Source of the DNA: Chthonobacter rhizosphaerae
Lineage (GTDB): Bacteria; Pseudomonadota; Alphaproteobacteria; Rhizobiales; Pleomorphomonadaceae
Length of the DNA: 64,000 nucleotides
Reading direction: 5' to 3'
Assembly (NCBI RefSeq): GCF_013839525.1
Contig: NZ_JACDIS010000004.1
Location: forward strand, 1 to 64,000
The notes under the pieces are model-generated. The model did no database searches, had not been told where the DNA came from, and worked only from the letters and a program-made list of their open reading frames with translations. This document shows, piece by piece, positions 52,512 to 62,445 of the stretch. Position numbers and translations under genes: made by a program. Positions within the stretch are counted from its first letter, which is position 1; each line of letters begins with the position of its first letter.

Positions 52512-52624
52512 AGAGCATTCTCCGATCAAGTTGCACGACCTGATCGCCGGGAGAGTGCTCCAGCTTGTTGAATCTGGAGCGGTTTCTTGTCGACCTGACG
52601 ATTCCGTCAGGTCGGAAAGCGCTC
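52512..52624 (+). repeat. Palindromic intergenic repeat, copy 2
   Basis: A tandem copy of the preceding unit, differing mainly in the first 25 bases. The last 90 bases differ at only one position (GAGAATGCTCC versus GAGAGTGCTCC). Recent duplication or gene conversion is likely. Confidence 0.75.
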
Positions 52625-52693
52625 TAGGATCGGCCGACGCGCCACGGCAGGACCCGAGCCGACGGGCGGACGTCCGGTTTCAGGAGACCCAGC

Positions 52694-53473
52694 ATGATCG
52701 ACTTCACCGGCAAGGTGGCCCTCGTCACCGGCACCACCGGCATCGGCCGCGCCGTGGCGCTGCGGCTCGCCGGGCTCGGCGCGAAGGTGCTGGCGGCCGG
52801 CATCGACCAGGCCGGCAACGCCGCCCTCGCGGCGGACGGCGCTCCGACCGGCCTCGTCGTCCGGCGCGCCGACGTCGCCGTGCCGGACGACGTGGAGGCG
52901 GCGGTCGTGGAGGCCGTGGGCACGTTCGGCGGCCTGGACGTCATCGTCAACGCCGCGGCGGTTCACCCCTATGGCGACGCGGTGACCACGTCGCCCGAAA
53001 CCTTCGCCCGCTGCCTCGCCGTGAACGTGGGCTCGATCCACCTCACCGCCCATTTCGGCGTGCCGCACATGCGCACCCGTGGCGGCGGCGCGATCGTGAA
53101 CCTTTCCAGCGTCCAGGGCCACGCCTGCCAGGCCGGCGTCGCCGCCTACGTGGCCTCCAAGGGCGCCATCCACGCGCTGACCCGCGCCATGGCGCTCGAC
53201 TTCGCGGCCGACCGGATCCGCGTGGTGTCGGTCAGCCCCGGCTCGGTGCGCACGCCCATCCTGGCGCTCGCAGCCCGCACCTTCGACGGCGACGACGCGG
53301 ACGTGGACGCCGTCTTCGCCCGCTTCGGCGCCGCCCACCCGATCGGCCGCATCGGCGAACCGGAGGAGATCGCCGACCTCGTCGCCTACCTCGCCTCCGA
53401 CCGCGCAGGCTTCATCACCGGCTCCGACCACGTGATCGACGGCGGCCTGACGGCGGGCATCGGGGTCCGGTGA
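52694..53473 (+). CDS. SDR-family oxidoreductase (3-ketoacyl-ACP reductase-like)
   Basis: A 259-residue classical SDR. The cofactor motif is VTGTTGIGRAVAL near residue 11, NAAA lies near 90, and the catalytic residues are in VNLSSVQGH and AAYVASKGAI (YxxxK, near 155). The C-terminal IVDGG-like end is VIDGGLTAGIG. GGAG precedes the ATG. It follows the tandem repeats and has no partner in the same unit. Confidence 0.9.
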   Translation: MIDFTGKVALVTGTTGIGRAVALRLAGLGAKVLAAGIDQAGNAALAADGAPTGLVVRRADVAVPDDVEAAVVEAVGTFGGLDVIVNAAAVHPYGDAVTTSPETFARCLAVNVGSIHLTAHFGVPHMRTRGGGAIVNLSSVQGHACQAGVAAYVASKGAIHALTRAMALDFAADRIRVVSVSPGSVRTPILALAARTFDGDDADVDAVFARFGAAHPIGRIGEPEEIADLVAYLASDRAGFITGSDHVIDGGLTAGIGVR

Positions 53474-53731
53474 GCGCGCAAGGGACGGCGGCCCCGTAAG
53501 CGCCGTCGTCCCGGGACGCGCCGTCATGGTCCGCGAAGCGGACGACCCACGCCTTTTCGGCGCCCCGCGACCGGTCCGCCGGGCCGATCCGGTTTTCCGG
53601 CTTGCCCCGCTTTTCCCTTGCGCTTCCCGGCCTCGAGCGCGACCATCGTCCGGCACCCCGCCCGGCGGGCGACCATCCCGCCGTCCGTCCGGACGAGACG
53701 CAGAGAACAAAATGCGTACGGGAGAAACGCC

Positions 53732-55801
53732 ATGGGAGACGACAGCGGCAGAGGTCCGAGGCCCCGCGCCGGGGCCCGTTCGATCGCGTTGGTGGGGCCG
53801 TTCGGCAGCGGCAAGACCACCCTTCTGGAAGCCATCCTGGCCCGCACCGGCGCGGTGACCCGCCAGGGCGGCGTCGCCGCCGGCACCACGGTGGGCGACG
53901 CCTCGCCGGAGGCCCGGGCCCACGCCATGAGCGTGGAGATCAACGTCGCCGAGACCCGCTTCATGGGCGACGACTACGTGTTCCTCGACTGTCCGGGCTC
54001 GGCGGAGTTCCAGGCCGAGATGGAGCCGGTGCTGCCGGCGGTGGACTGCGCCGTGGTGGTCTGCGAGGCGGATCCGCGCCGCATCCCGTCGGTCCAGCTG
54101 ATCCTGAAGCGCCTCACCGACGCGCACGTGCCGCATGTGCTCTTCCTCAACAAGGTCGACCGCGCCGACGTGGGCGTGCACGACCTCCTGGGCCTCCTCC
54201 AGCAGGCCTCCCCCGTGCCCCTGGTGCTCCGCCAGATCCCGCTCCTGAAGGACGGCCGGCCCACGGGCTTCATCGACCTCGCGCTGGAGCGGGCGTTCGT
54301 GTGGCGCGAGCATGCCCGCAGCGAGGTGATCCCGCTCGACCCGGACGCGCGCGCCGCCGAGGTGGAGGCCCGCTTCACCATGCTGGAGCGGCTCGCCGAC
54401 CATGACGACGTCCTGATGGAGAGCCTGATCGCCGACATGGAGCCGCCGCGCGACCAGGTGTTCGAGGACCTCGCGCGCGAGATGCGCGACGGCCTGATCT
54501 GCCCGGTCTTCCTCGGCTCCGCCGAGAAGGGCAACGGCATCCTGCGCCTCCTGAAGGCGCTCCGCCACGAGGCGCCCGGCCTCGACGCCCTTTCGGCCCG
54601 CACCGGCCTTTCGCCCGGCGCGGAGCCGGTGGTGCGCGTGATCAAGACGCTCCACGGCGGCCACGGCGGCAAGCTGTCGCTCGTCCGGGTGCTCGCCGGC
54701 ACCGTGCAGGACGGCACGGTTCTGATCGGGCCGGACGGCGCGTCGGACCGGGTGTCCGGCGTGTTCCGCCTGACCGGCCGGGACGCCGCCAAGCGGGAGG
54801 CCGCCCGCGCGGGCGACACGGTCGCCCTCGGCAAGCTCGACCATGCCCGCATGGGCGACGTGCTCTCTGCCGGCAGGACGCCCATCGCCGCCGCGCCGCT
54901 GCCCCGGCCGGAGCCCGTGATGGCGCTCGCCGTCCGGGCCGCGGAGCGGCGGGACGAGGTGAAGCTCTCCGCCGCCCTCGCCAAGGCGGCCGAGGAGGAT
55001 CCGGGCCTCCAGGTGGAGACCGACGCCGAGATGGGCGAGACCATCCTGCGCGGCCAGGGCGAGATGCACCTCAGGGTGACGCTGGAGCGGCTGCAGAACC
55101 GCTACGGCCTCGCCGTGACGGCGCAGCCGCCGAGCGTCGCCTACCGGGAGACGATCCGCGGCCGCGTCACCCAGGCCGGTCGGCACAAGAAGCAGTCCGG
55201 CGGCCACGGCCAGTTCGGCGACGTGGTGCTGGAGATCGCGCCGCTGCCGCGCGGAACCGGCAACCGCTTCTCCGAGCGGATCACCGGGGGCGCCGTGCCG
55301 CGCCAATATATCCCGGGCGTGGAGACCGGCGTCATGGACAGCCTGAAGCGCGGGCCGCTGGGCTTTCCGGTGGTGGACGTGGCGGTGGTGCTGACCGACG
55401 GCTCCTACCACACGGTCGACTCCTCCGACCAGGCCTTCCAGGCCGCCGCCCGCATCGCCATGCGGGAAGGCCTCGCGGCCTGCCGGCCGGTGCTCCTGGA
55501 GCCGATCGAGCGGGTGGAGATCCACTGCCCGTCCGACGCCACCGCCCGCGTCAACGCCATCGTGTCGGCCCGGCGCGGCCAGATCCTCGGCTTCGATTCC
55601 CGCGAGAGCTGGCCCGGATGGGACGTGGTGGAGGCGTTGATGCCGGCCTCGGAGACCGGCGACCTGATCGTGGAGCTTCGCTCCGCCACTCAAGGGGTCG
55701 CCGGCTTCAGCCGCCGCTTCGACCACCTGCAGGAACTGGACGGCCGCGTCGCCGACGACATCGTCAGCCGGCGGGCCGCCACGGCGTCGCGGGCGGCCTG
55801 A
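53732..55801 (+). CDS. Elongation factor G-like GTPase (FusA2-type paralogue)
   Basis: A 689-residue translational GTPase of EF-G domain order. G1 is GPFGSGKTTL near residue 23, G3 is DCPGSAEF near 89, and G4 is NKVD near 142. An EF-Tu domain 2, domain III/IV (GRHKKQSGGHGQFGDVV) and domain V follow. Sequence around G1 (GPFGSGKTT) and G3 (DCPG) differs from canonical EF-G (GHIDAGKTT, DTPG), which marks it as a paralogue. Such EF-G2 proteins may assist ribosome recycling or stalled ribosomes. GGGAG precedes the ATG at 53732. Confidence 0.85.
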   Translation: MGDDSGRGPRPRAGARSIALVGPFGSGKTTLLEAILARTGAVTRQGGVAAGTTVGDASPEARAHAMSVEINVAETRFMGDDYVFLDCPGSAEFQAEMEPVLPAVDCAVVVCEADPRRIPSVQLILKRLTDAHVPHVLFLNKVDRADVGVHDLLGLLQQASPVPLVLRQIPLLKDGRPTGFIDLALERAFVWREHARSEVIPLDPDARAAEVEARFTMLERLADHDDVLMESLIADMEPPRDQVFEDLAREMRDGLICPVFLGSAEKGNGILRLLKALRHEAPGLDALSARTGLSPGAEPVVRVIKTLHGGHGGKLSLVRVLAGTVQDGTVLIGPDGASDRVSGVFRLTGRDAAKREAARAGDTVALGKLDHARMGDVLSAGRTPIAAAPLPRPEPVMALAVRAAERRDEVKLSAALAKAAEEDPGLQVETDAEMGETILRGQGEMHLRVTLERLQNRYGLAVTAQPPSVAYRETIRGRVTQAGRHKKQSGGHGQFGDVVLEIAPLPRGTGNRFSERITGGAVPRQYIPGVETGVMDSLKRGPLGFPVVDVAVVLTDGSYHTVDSSDQAFQAAARIAMREGLAACRPVLLEPIERVEIHCPSDATARVNAIVSARRGQILGFDSRESWPGWDVVEALMPASETGDLIVELRSATQGVAGFSRRFDHLQELDGRVADDIVSRRAATASRAA

Positions 55802-55880
55802 GCCGCTCGGCGTCATGCGCCCGACGACCGGGGCCGCGGCGAGGACCGCCGCGGCCTCCCTTCCGCCGGGCATGCCCCGT

Positions 55881-56597
55881 TCAGACGTCGGCCGTCTCGG
55901 TGCGGCGCAGGCGCGAGGCGATCAGCCAGCAGGCCATCGCCCAGAGCGCCCCGGCGCACCAGCCGGCGGCCACGTCGGTCGGATAGTGGACGCCGAGATA
56001 GACCCGGCTGACGCCGATGAGGAGCGTCAGCGCCACCGCGACGGAGAGGATGTAGCCGCGAAGCGCCAGCACCGTCTCCGTGCGGGCGAGAAGCGCCCCG
56101 AGAGTCAGGTAGGTGGCGGCGGACAGCATGGCGTGGCCGCTCGGAAAGCTGAGCGAGTGGACCTGGACGATGTGGTCGACGAGGTCGGGCCGCGGCCGCT
56201 GGAACATGTTCTTCAGGAGGCTGCTCAGCACCTGCCCGCCCGCCACGGACGCGAGCACCAGGATCGCCGAGGCCGTGTGCCGGGAGATCAGGAGGTAGCC
56301 CACCACGGCGAGCGTCATGATCGCGAGGGCCGTGGTGCTGCCAAGGCTCGTGATGTCGGCGAACATCACCTCCATCCACCACGGGCCGATCGGCTGCGAC
56401 GGATCGCCCGGCACCCGCAGCGCCAGCATGATGGCCTCGTCGAAGCTGCGCGTCTCCCCCTCGGCCACCTCCTCGGCGAGCGCGAAGAAGGCGTAGAGAC
56501 CGCCGGAGAGGACGATGAGGGCCAGAAGGAGCTTGAACTCGGGCAGTCTGCGGAAGGGCAGCCAGCCGAGCCGGCGGCGAACGGCGTGTTCGGACAT
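55881..56597 (-). CDS. PAP2-family phosphatase
   Basis: A 238-residue inner-membrane protein with about five or six TM helices and the three acid-phosphatase motifs: KNMFQRPRP (KxxxxxxRP) near residue 129, SFPSGHA near 149, and SRVYLGVHYPTD near 195. It would dephosphorylate undecaprenyl pyrophosphate or a phosphatidate at the periplasmic face. It is monocistronic, ending 80 bp from the EF-G gene. Confidence 0.9.
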   Translation of the reverse strand: MSEHAVRRRLGWLPFRRLPEFKLLLALIVLSGGLYAFFALAEEVAEGETRSFDEAIMLALRVPGDPSQPIGPWWMEVMFADITSLGSTTALAIMTLAVVGYLLISRHTASAILVLASVAGGQVLSSLLKNMFQRPRPDLVDHIVQVHSLSFPSGHAMLSAATYLTLGALLARTETVLALRGYILSVAVALTLLIGVSRVYLGVHYPTDVAAGWCAGALWAMACWLIASRLRRTETADV

Positions 56598-56730
56598 GTG
56601 GGTTCCGTCTCCTTCGTCCGCCGGATTTGGCGTCCCGCCGGACGACGGTCAACCCCACGATGAGGTTCCGGCCGATCGCACCGACCGCCGGATATTCTTC
56701 CCCGGGAAAGACGCTGTCATCCTTTCCCCC

Positions 56731-56850
56731 ACCCGCCGCCACTCCCCCTCCCCCCTCGCGGGGAAGGGCCGGGGTGGGGGTCCCCCGCCGCCACGCCACT
56801 CCCTCTCCCCTCTCGGGGGAGGGGGAGTGGGGGTCCCCCGCCGCCACGCT
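56731..56850. repeat. Two tandem C-rich/G-rich hairpin repeats
   Basis: Two units of about 55-60 bp. Each contains a CACTCCCYCTCCCC arm, a GGGGGAGTG-type arm and GGGGTCCCCCGCCGCCACG. They can fold into strong hairpins and lie 60 bp upstream of the liuB promoter palindrome. Rhizobial genomes often carry such dispersed structures. Confidence 0.6.
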
Positions 56851-56874
56851 CCCGCCCACCTTGACCCACCCTTT

Positions 56875-56893
56875 AAACAAACGTACGTTCGTT
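56875..56893. promoter_or_regulatory. LiuR-type TetR operator candidate 2
   Basis: AAACAAACGTACGTTCGTT lies 17 bp before the liuB ATG, next to the ribosome-binding site. Its core AACGTACGTT is a perfect palindrome. It matches the site at 51691 upstream of the TetR gene. Confidence 0.7.
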
Positions 56894-56909
56894 AAATCGG
56901 AGGTGCGCG

Positions 56910-58517
56910 ATGGCGGTGATCGAGGACACGGTCGAACGGAAGAGCGATGCGGTCCGGGCGAACCGGGACGCCATGGCCGAGCGGGTGGCGGACCTGAAGG
57001 TCCGCGTCGCCCGGGCGGCGGAGGGCGGCGGCGCGGCGGCCCAGGCGCGGCACGCGGCGCGCGGCAAGCTGCCGCCGCGCGAGCGGGTGCGCCTCCTCCT
57101 CGACCGGGGCACGCCCTTCCTGGAGCTCAGCCAGCTCGCCGCCAACGGCCTCTACGACGACCAGGTGCCGGCCGCCGGCCTCGTCACCGGCGTCGGCCGG
57201 ATCGCCGGGCGCGAGTGCATGGTGGTGGCCAACGACGCCACCGTGAAGGGCGGCACCTACTATCCGATGACGGTGAAGAAGCATCTCCGCGCCCAGGAGA
57301 TCGCCGCCAAGGCGGAACTCCCCTGCGTCTACCTGGTCGACAGCGGCGGCGCCAACCTGCCGAACCAGGACGAGGTCTTTCCGGACCGGGACCATTTCGG
57401 CCGCATCTTCTTCAACCAGGCCAACCTGTCGGCCCGCGGCATCCCCCAGGTGGCGGTGGTGATGGGCTCGTGCACCGCCGGCGGCGCCTACGTGCCCGCC
57501 ATGGCCGACCAGTCCATCATGGTGCGCGAGCAGGCGACCATCTTCCTCGGCGGCCCTCCGCTCGTGAAGGCCGCGACCGGCGAGGTGGTGACGGCGGAGG
57601 ATCTCGGCGGCGCCGACCTCCACACCCGCACGTCGGGCGTCGCCGACCTCCTCGCCGAGGACGACGCCCACGCGCTCGGCCTCGCCCGCCGGGTGATCGG
57701 CGGCCTCAACCGGGTGAAGCCGCATGGGCCCGAGGTGCGCGCGCCGCGCCCGCCCCGGCTCGACCCGGACGACCTCTACGGCCTCGTCCCGGTGGATCCG
57801 AAGAAGCCGATCGACATCCGCCAGATCATCGCCCGCATCGTGGACGGCTCGGAGTTCGACGCCTTCAAGCCGCTCTACGGCCAGACCCTCGTGTGCGGCT
57901 TCGCCCACATCTGGGGCTATCCGGTCGGCATCGTGGCGAACGACGGGATCCTGTTCTCCGAGAGCGCCCTCAAGGGCGCCCATTTCGTGGAGCTCTGCGC
58001 CCAGCGCGGCATCCCGCTCCTTTTCCTGCAGAACATCACCGGCTTCATGGTCGGGCGGAAGTACGAGGCGGGCGGCATCGCCAAGGACGGCGCCAAGCTG
58101 GTGACGGCGGTCGCCTGCGCGGCCGTGCCGAAGATCACCGTCATCGTGGGCAACTCCTTCGGGGCCGGCAACTACGGCATGTGCGGCCGGGCCTACGATC
58201 CGGACTTCCTGTTCCTGTGGCCGAACGCCCGCATCTCGGTCATGGGCGGCGACCAGGCCGCCAACGTGCTCGCCCAGGTGAAGCGCGAGCAGGTGGAGGC
58301 GCGCGGCGGCGTCTTCTCGGCCGAGGAGGAGGAGGCCCTGAAGGCCCCCATCCGGGCGAAGTTCGAGGCCGAGGGCCACGCCTATCATTCCACCGCCCGG
58401 CTCTGGGACGACGGCGTCATCGATCCGGCGGACACCCGCCTCGTCGTCGCCCTGTCGCTCTCCGCCGCCCTCAACGCCCCGCCGAGGGAGACGCGCTTCG
58501 GCGTGTTCCGCATGTGA
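56910..58517 (+). CDS. liuB: Methylcrotonoyl-CoA carboxylase beta subunit (carboxyltransferase)
   Basis: A 535-residue carboxyltransferase of MCC-beta type. CoA/biotin-binding motifs are [53 protein letters not shown] and [17 protein letters not shown]. The GANLP and [11 protein letters not shown] signatures favour 3-methylcrotonyl-CoA over propionyl-CoA. It carboxylates methylcrotonyl-CoA in leucine degradation. CGGAGG precedes the ATG. It is the first gene of the operon, and liuA (isovaleryl-CoA dehydrogenase) is not beside it. Confidence 0.9.
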   Translation: MAVIEDTVERKSDAVRANRDAMAERVADLKVRVARAAEGGGAAAQARHAARGKLPPRERVRLLLDRGTPFLELSQLAANGLYDDQVPAAGLVTGVGRIAGRECMVVANDATVKGGTYYPMTVKKHLRAQEIAAKAELPCVYLVDSGGANLPNQDEVFPDRDHFGRIFFNQANLSARGIPQVAVVMGSCTAGGAYVPAMADQSIMVREQATIFLGGPPLVKAATGEVVTAEDLGGADLHTRTSGVADLLAEDDAHALGLARRVIGGLNRVKPHGPEVRAPRPPRLDPDDLYGLVPVDPKKPIDIRQIIARIVDGSEFDAFKPLYGQTLVCGFAHIWGYPVGIVANDGILFSESALKGAHFVELCAQRGIPLLFLQNITGFMVGRKYEAGGIAKDGAKLVTAVACAAVPKITVIVGNSFGAGNYGMCGRAYDPDFLFLWPNARISVMGGDQAANVLAQVKREQVEARGGVFSAEEEEALKAPIRAKFEAEGHAYHSTARLWDDGVIDPADTRLVVALSLSAALNAPPRETRFGVFRM

Positions 58518-59287
58518 CCGTCCGAACCGACACCCACGGCCCCGTCGGCCATCTGGTCATCGACCGGCCGGAGGTCGCCAACGCCTTCGACGGTCCCACG
58601 GTGCGGGCCCTCCACGGCGGGCTCGACGCGCTCGTGGCCGATCCCGCCGTCAGGGTGATCGTGCTCCGGAGCGTGGGCAAGGCCTTCTCCGCCGGGGCCG
58701 ACCTCGCCTGGATGCGCCGCATGGGCGAGGCCGGCTTCGACGAGAACCTCGCCGACGCGGCGGCGCTCGCCGCCCTCCTCGCGGCCGTGGACCGGTCGCC
58801 GAAGCCCGTGGTGGCGCGGGTGCAGGGCGCCTCCATGGCCGGGGCGACCGGCCTCGTCGCCGCCGCCGACGTGGCGATCGCCTCGGAGGCGGCGGTGTTC
58901 GCCGTCACGGAAGTGCGGCTCGGCCTCGTTCCGGCGGTGATCTCGCCCTACCTCGTCCGCGCCATGGGCCTGCGCCAGACCCGCCGCCTCGCCCTGACGG
59001 CCGAGCGATTCGACGCCGAAACGGCCGCCGTCCTCGGCCTCGTGCACGGGGCCGTGCCCGCCGAAGAGCTCGACGCCCGGGTGGACGCGGTCGTGGCCGA
59101 TTTCCTCAAGGCCAGCCCCGCCGCCCTCGCCGCCGCCAAGGACCTCTTCCGGACGGTCGCCCCCCTGCCCGGCGACGACCTTATCGCCGACACCGCCCGG
59201 CGCATCGCCGAGCGGCGCATGAGCCTTGACGCCCGCGAGGGCCTCGCCGCCTTCTTCGCCAAGCGCCCTCCGGACTGGAGCCTCTGA
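58514..59287 (+). CDS. liuC: Enoyl-CoA hydratase/isomerase, probable methylglutaconyl-CoA hydratase
   Basis: A 257-residue crotonase. The oxyanion region [10 protein letters not shown] is near residue 60, and [20 protein letters not shown] near 105 covers the second oxyanion Gly. The general acid Glu in [10 protein letters not shown] near 135 is present. It starts with GTG overlapping the liuB stop (ATGTGA). Its position between liuB and liuD matches methylglutaconyl-CoA hydratase. Confidence 0.85.
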   Translation: MTVRTDTHGPVGHLVIDRPEVANAFDGPTVRALHGGLDALVADPAVRVIVLRSVGKAFSAGADLAWMRRMGEAGFDENLADAAALAALLAAVDRSPKPVVARVQGASMAGATGLVAAADVAIASEAAVFAVTEVRLGLVPAVISPYLVRAMGLRQTRRLALTAERFDAETAAVLGLVHGAVPAEELDARVDAVVADFLKASPAALAAAKDLFRTVAPLPGDDLIADTARRIAERRMSLDAREGLAAFFAKRPPDWSL

Positions 59288-59290
59288 CCC

Positions 59291-61272
<1,982 letters not shown>

Positions 61273-61276
<4 letters not shown>

Positions 61277-62172
61277 GCCGCGCTTCCGCCGTCACCGTCG
61301 TGGAGGTCGGCCCGCGCGACGGGCTGCAGAACGAGCCGACGCCCGTCCCGGTGGACGACCGGGTGCGCCTCGTGGAGGACCTCGCCGCCGCCGGCCTCCG
61401 CCGCATCGAGGTGGGCAGCTTCGTGTCGCCGAAATGGGTGCCGCAGATGGCCGGCACGGACGCGGTGCTGGCCCGCGTGCCCGCTCGGGCGGGGCTCGTC
61501 CGCTCGGTCCTGGTGCCCAACGAGGTGGGCCTTCAGGCTGCCCTCGCGGCGGGCGCCGACGAGGTCGCGGTGTTCGCCGCCGCGTCCGAAACCTTCTCGC
61601 GCACGAACACCAACGGCTCCATCGCCGACGTGCTCGCCCGGTTTCAGCCGGTGGCCGACGCCGCCCGGGCGGCGGGGGTGCCGGTTCGCGGCTACGTCTC
61701 CTGCGCGCTCGGCTGCCCGTACGAGGGCGCCGTGCCGGTCTCCGCCGTGGTGGACGTGGCGGAGCGGCTGGTGGCGCTCGGCGTCCGCGAGGTCTCGCTC
61801 GGCGACACCATCGGGGTCGGCACGCCGGACGGGGCCAAGGCCATGACCGCCGCGGTGATCGGCGCGATCGGCGTGGAGCGGGTGGCCGTCCACTTCCACG
61901 ACACCTACGGCCAGGCCCTCGCCAACGTCCTCGCCTGCCTGGACCTCGGCGTCCGGGTGATCGACAGCGCCGTCGCCGGCCTCGGCGGCTGCCCCTATGC
62001 CATAGGGGCGAGCGGCAATCTGGCGACGGAGGATCTCGTCTACATGCTGGAGGGCCTGGGGCTGGACACCGGCGTCGACCTCGACGCGGTCATCCGCGCC
62101 GGCGAGCGGATCAGCCAGGTCCTCGGCCGTCCGACCGGATCGAAGACGGCGCGGGCGCGGACAAGCCGATAG
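61273..62172 (+). CDS. liuE: Hydroxymethylglutaryl-CoA lyase
   Basis: A 299-residue TIM-barrel lyase. The start is VEVGPRDGLQNEPTPV with the catalytic RDGLQNE. Divalent-metal and active-site residues follow in VAVHFHDTYGQALAN, and the cysteine loop GLGGCPYAIGASGN lies near residue 235. It cleaves HMG-CoA to acetoacetate and acetyl-CoA, the last step of the liu route. It overlaps liuD by ATGA. The C-terminal tail is short and basic. Confidence 0.9.
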
Positions 62173-62206
62173 GCCGAAATGCCTCATCCAACGAAGGAGC
62201 GCCACT

Positions 62207-62370
62207 ATCCTTCCCCTCAGGGGAAAGTGGACGGCGGAGCCGGCCGGAAGGGGTCGTTTTGGGCCGACAGCCTTAACACGGACCTCGTCGGGTCAGCCGC
62301 TCGATAGCCAAAAACAAGAATACAACCCCTTCCGGCCCCTGCGGGGCCACCTTCCCCTGAGGGGAAGGAT
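62207..62370. repeat. MITE-like inverted repeat of about 165 bp
   Basis: The left arm at 62207-62254 (ATCCTTCCCCTCAGGGGAAA to CCGGAAGGGGT) and the right arm at 62324-62370 are inverted copies, read as ACCCCTTCCGG to GGGGAAGGAT. Each arm also has an inner CCCCTNAGGGG palindrome. The interior has GTTTTGGG and CCAAAAAC near its ends, so it can fold as one long hairpin. No coding capacity. It lies between liuE and the convergent indolepyruvate oxidoreductase gene and may also act as a terminator. Confidence 0.6.
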
Positions 62371-62445
62371 TATCTGTGCCCATGCAATACCGCCTTCCCC
62401 CTCACCACACCCCTGCCCTGCCCAACGGCGCGTCCGGCCTTTTCC

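Noticed and set aside
52399-52624. CRISPR array
   Set aside because: Only two long tandem units with no regular spacers and no cas genes; internal palindromes point to an intergenic repeat element.
52607-55873. 1088-codon minus-strand frame opposite the SDR and EF-G genes
   Set aside because: Antisense shadow; the composition is typical of a reversed high-GC coding region.
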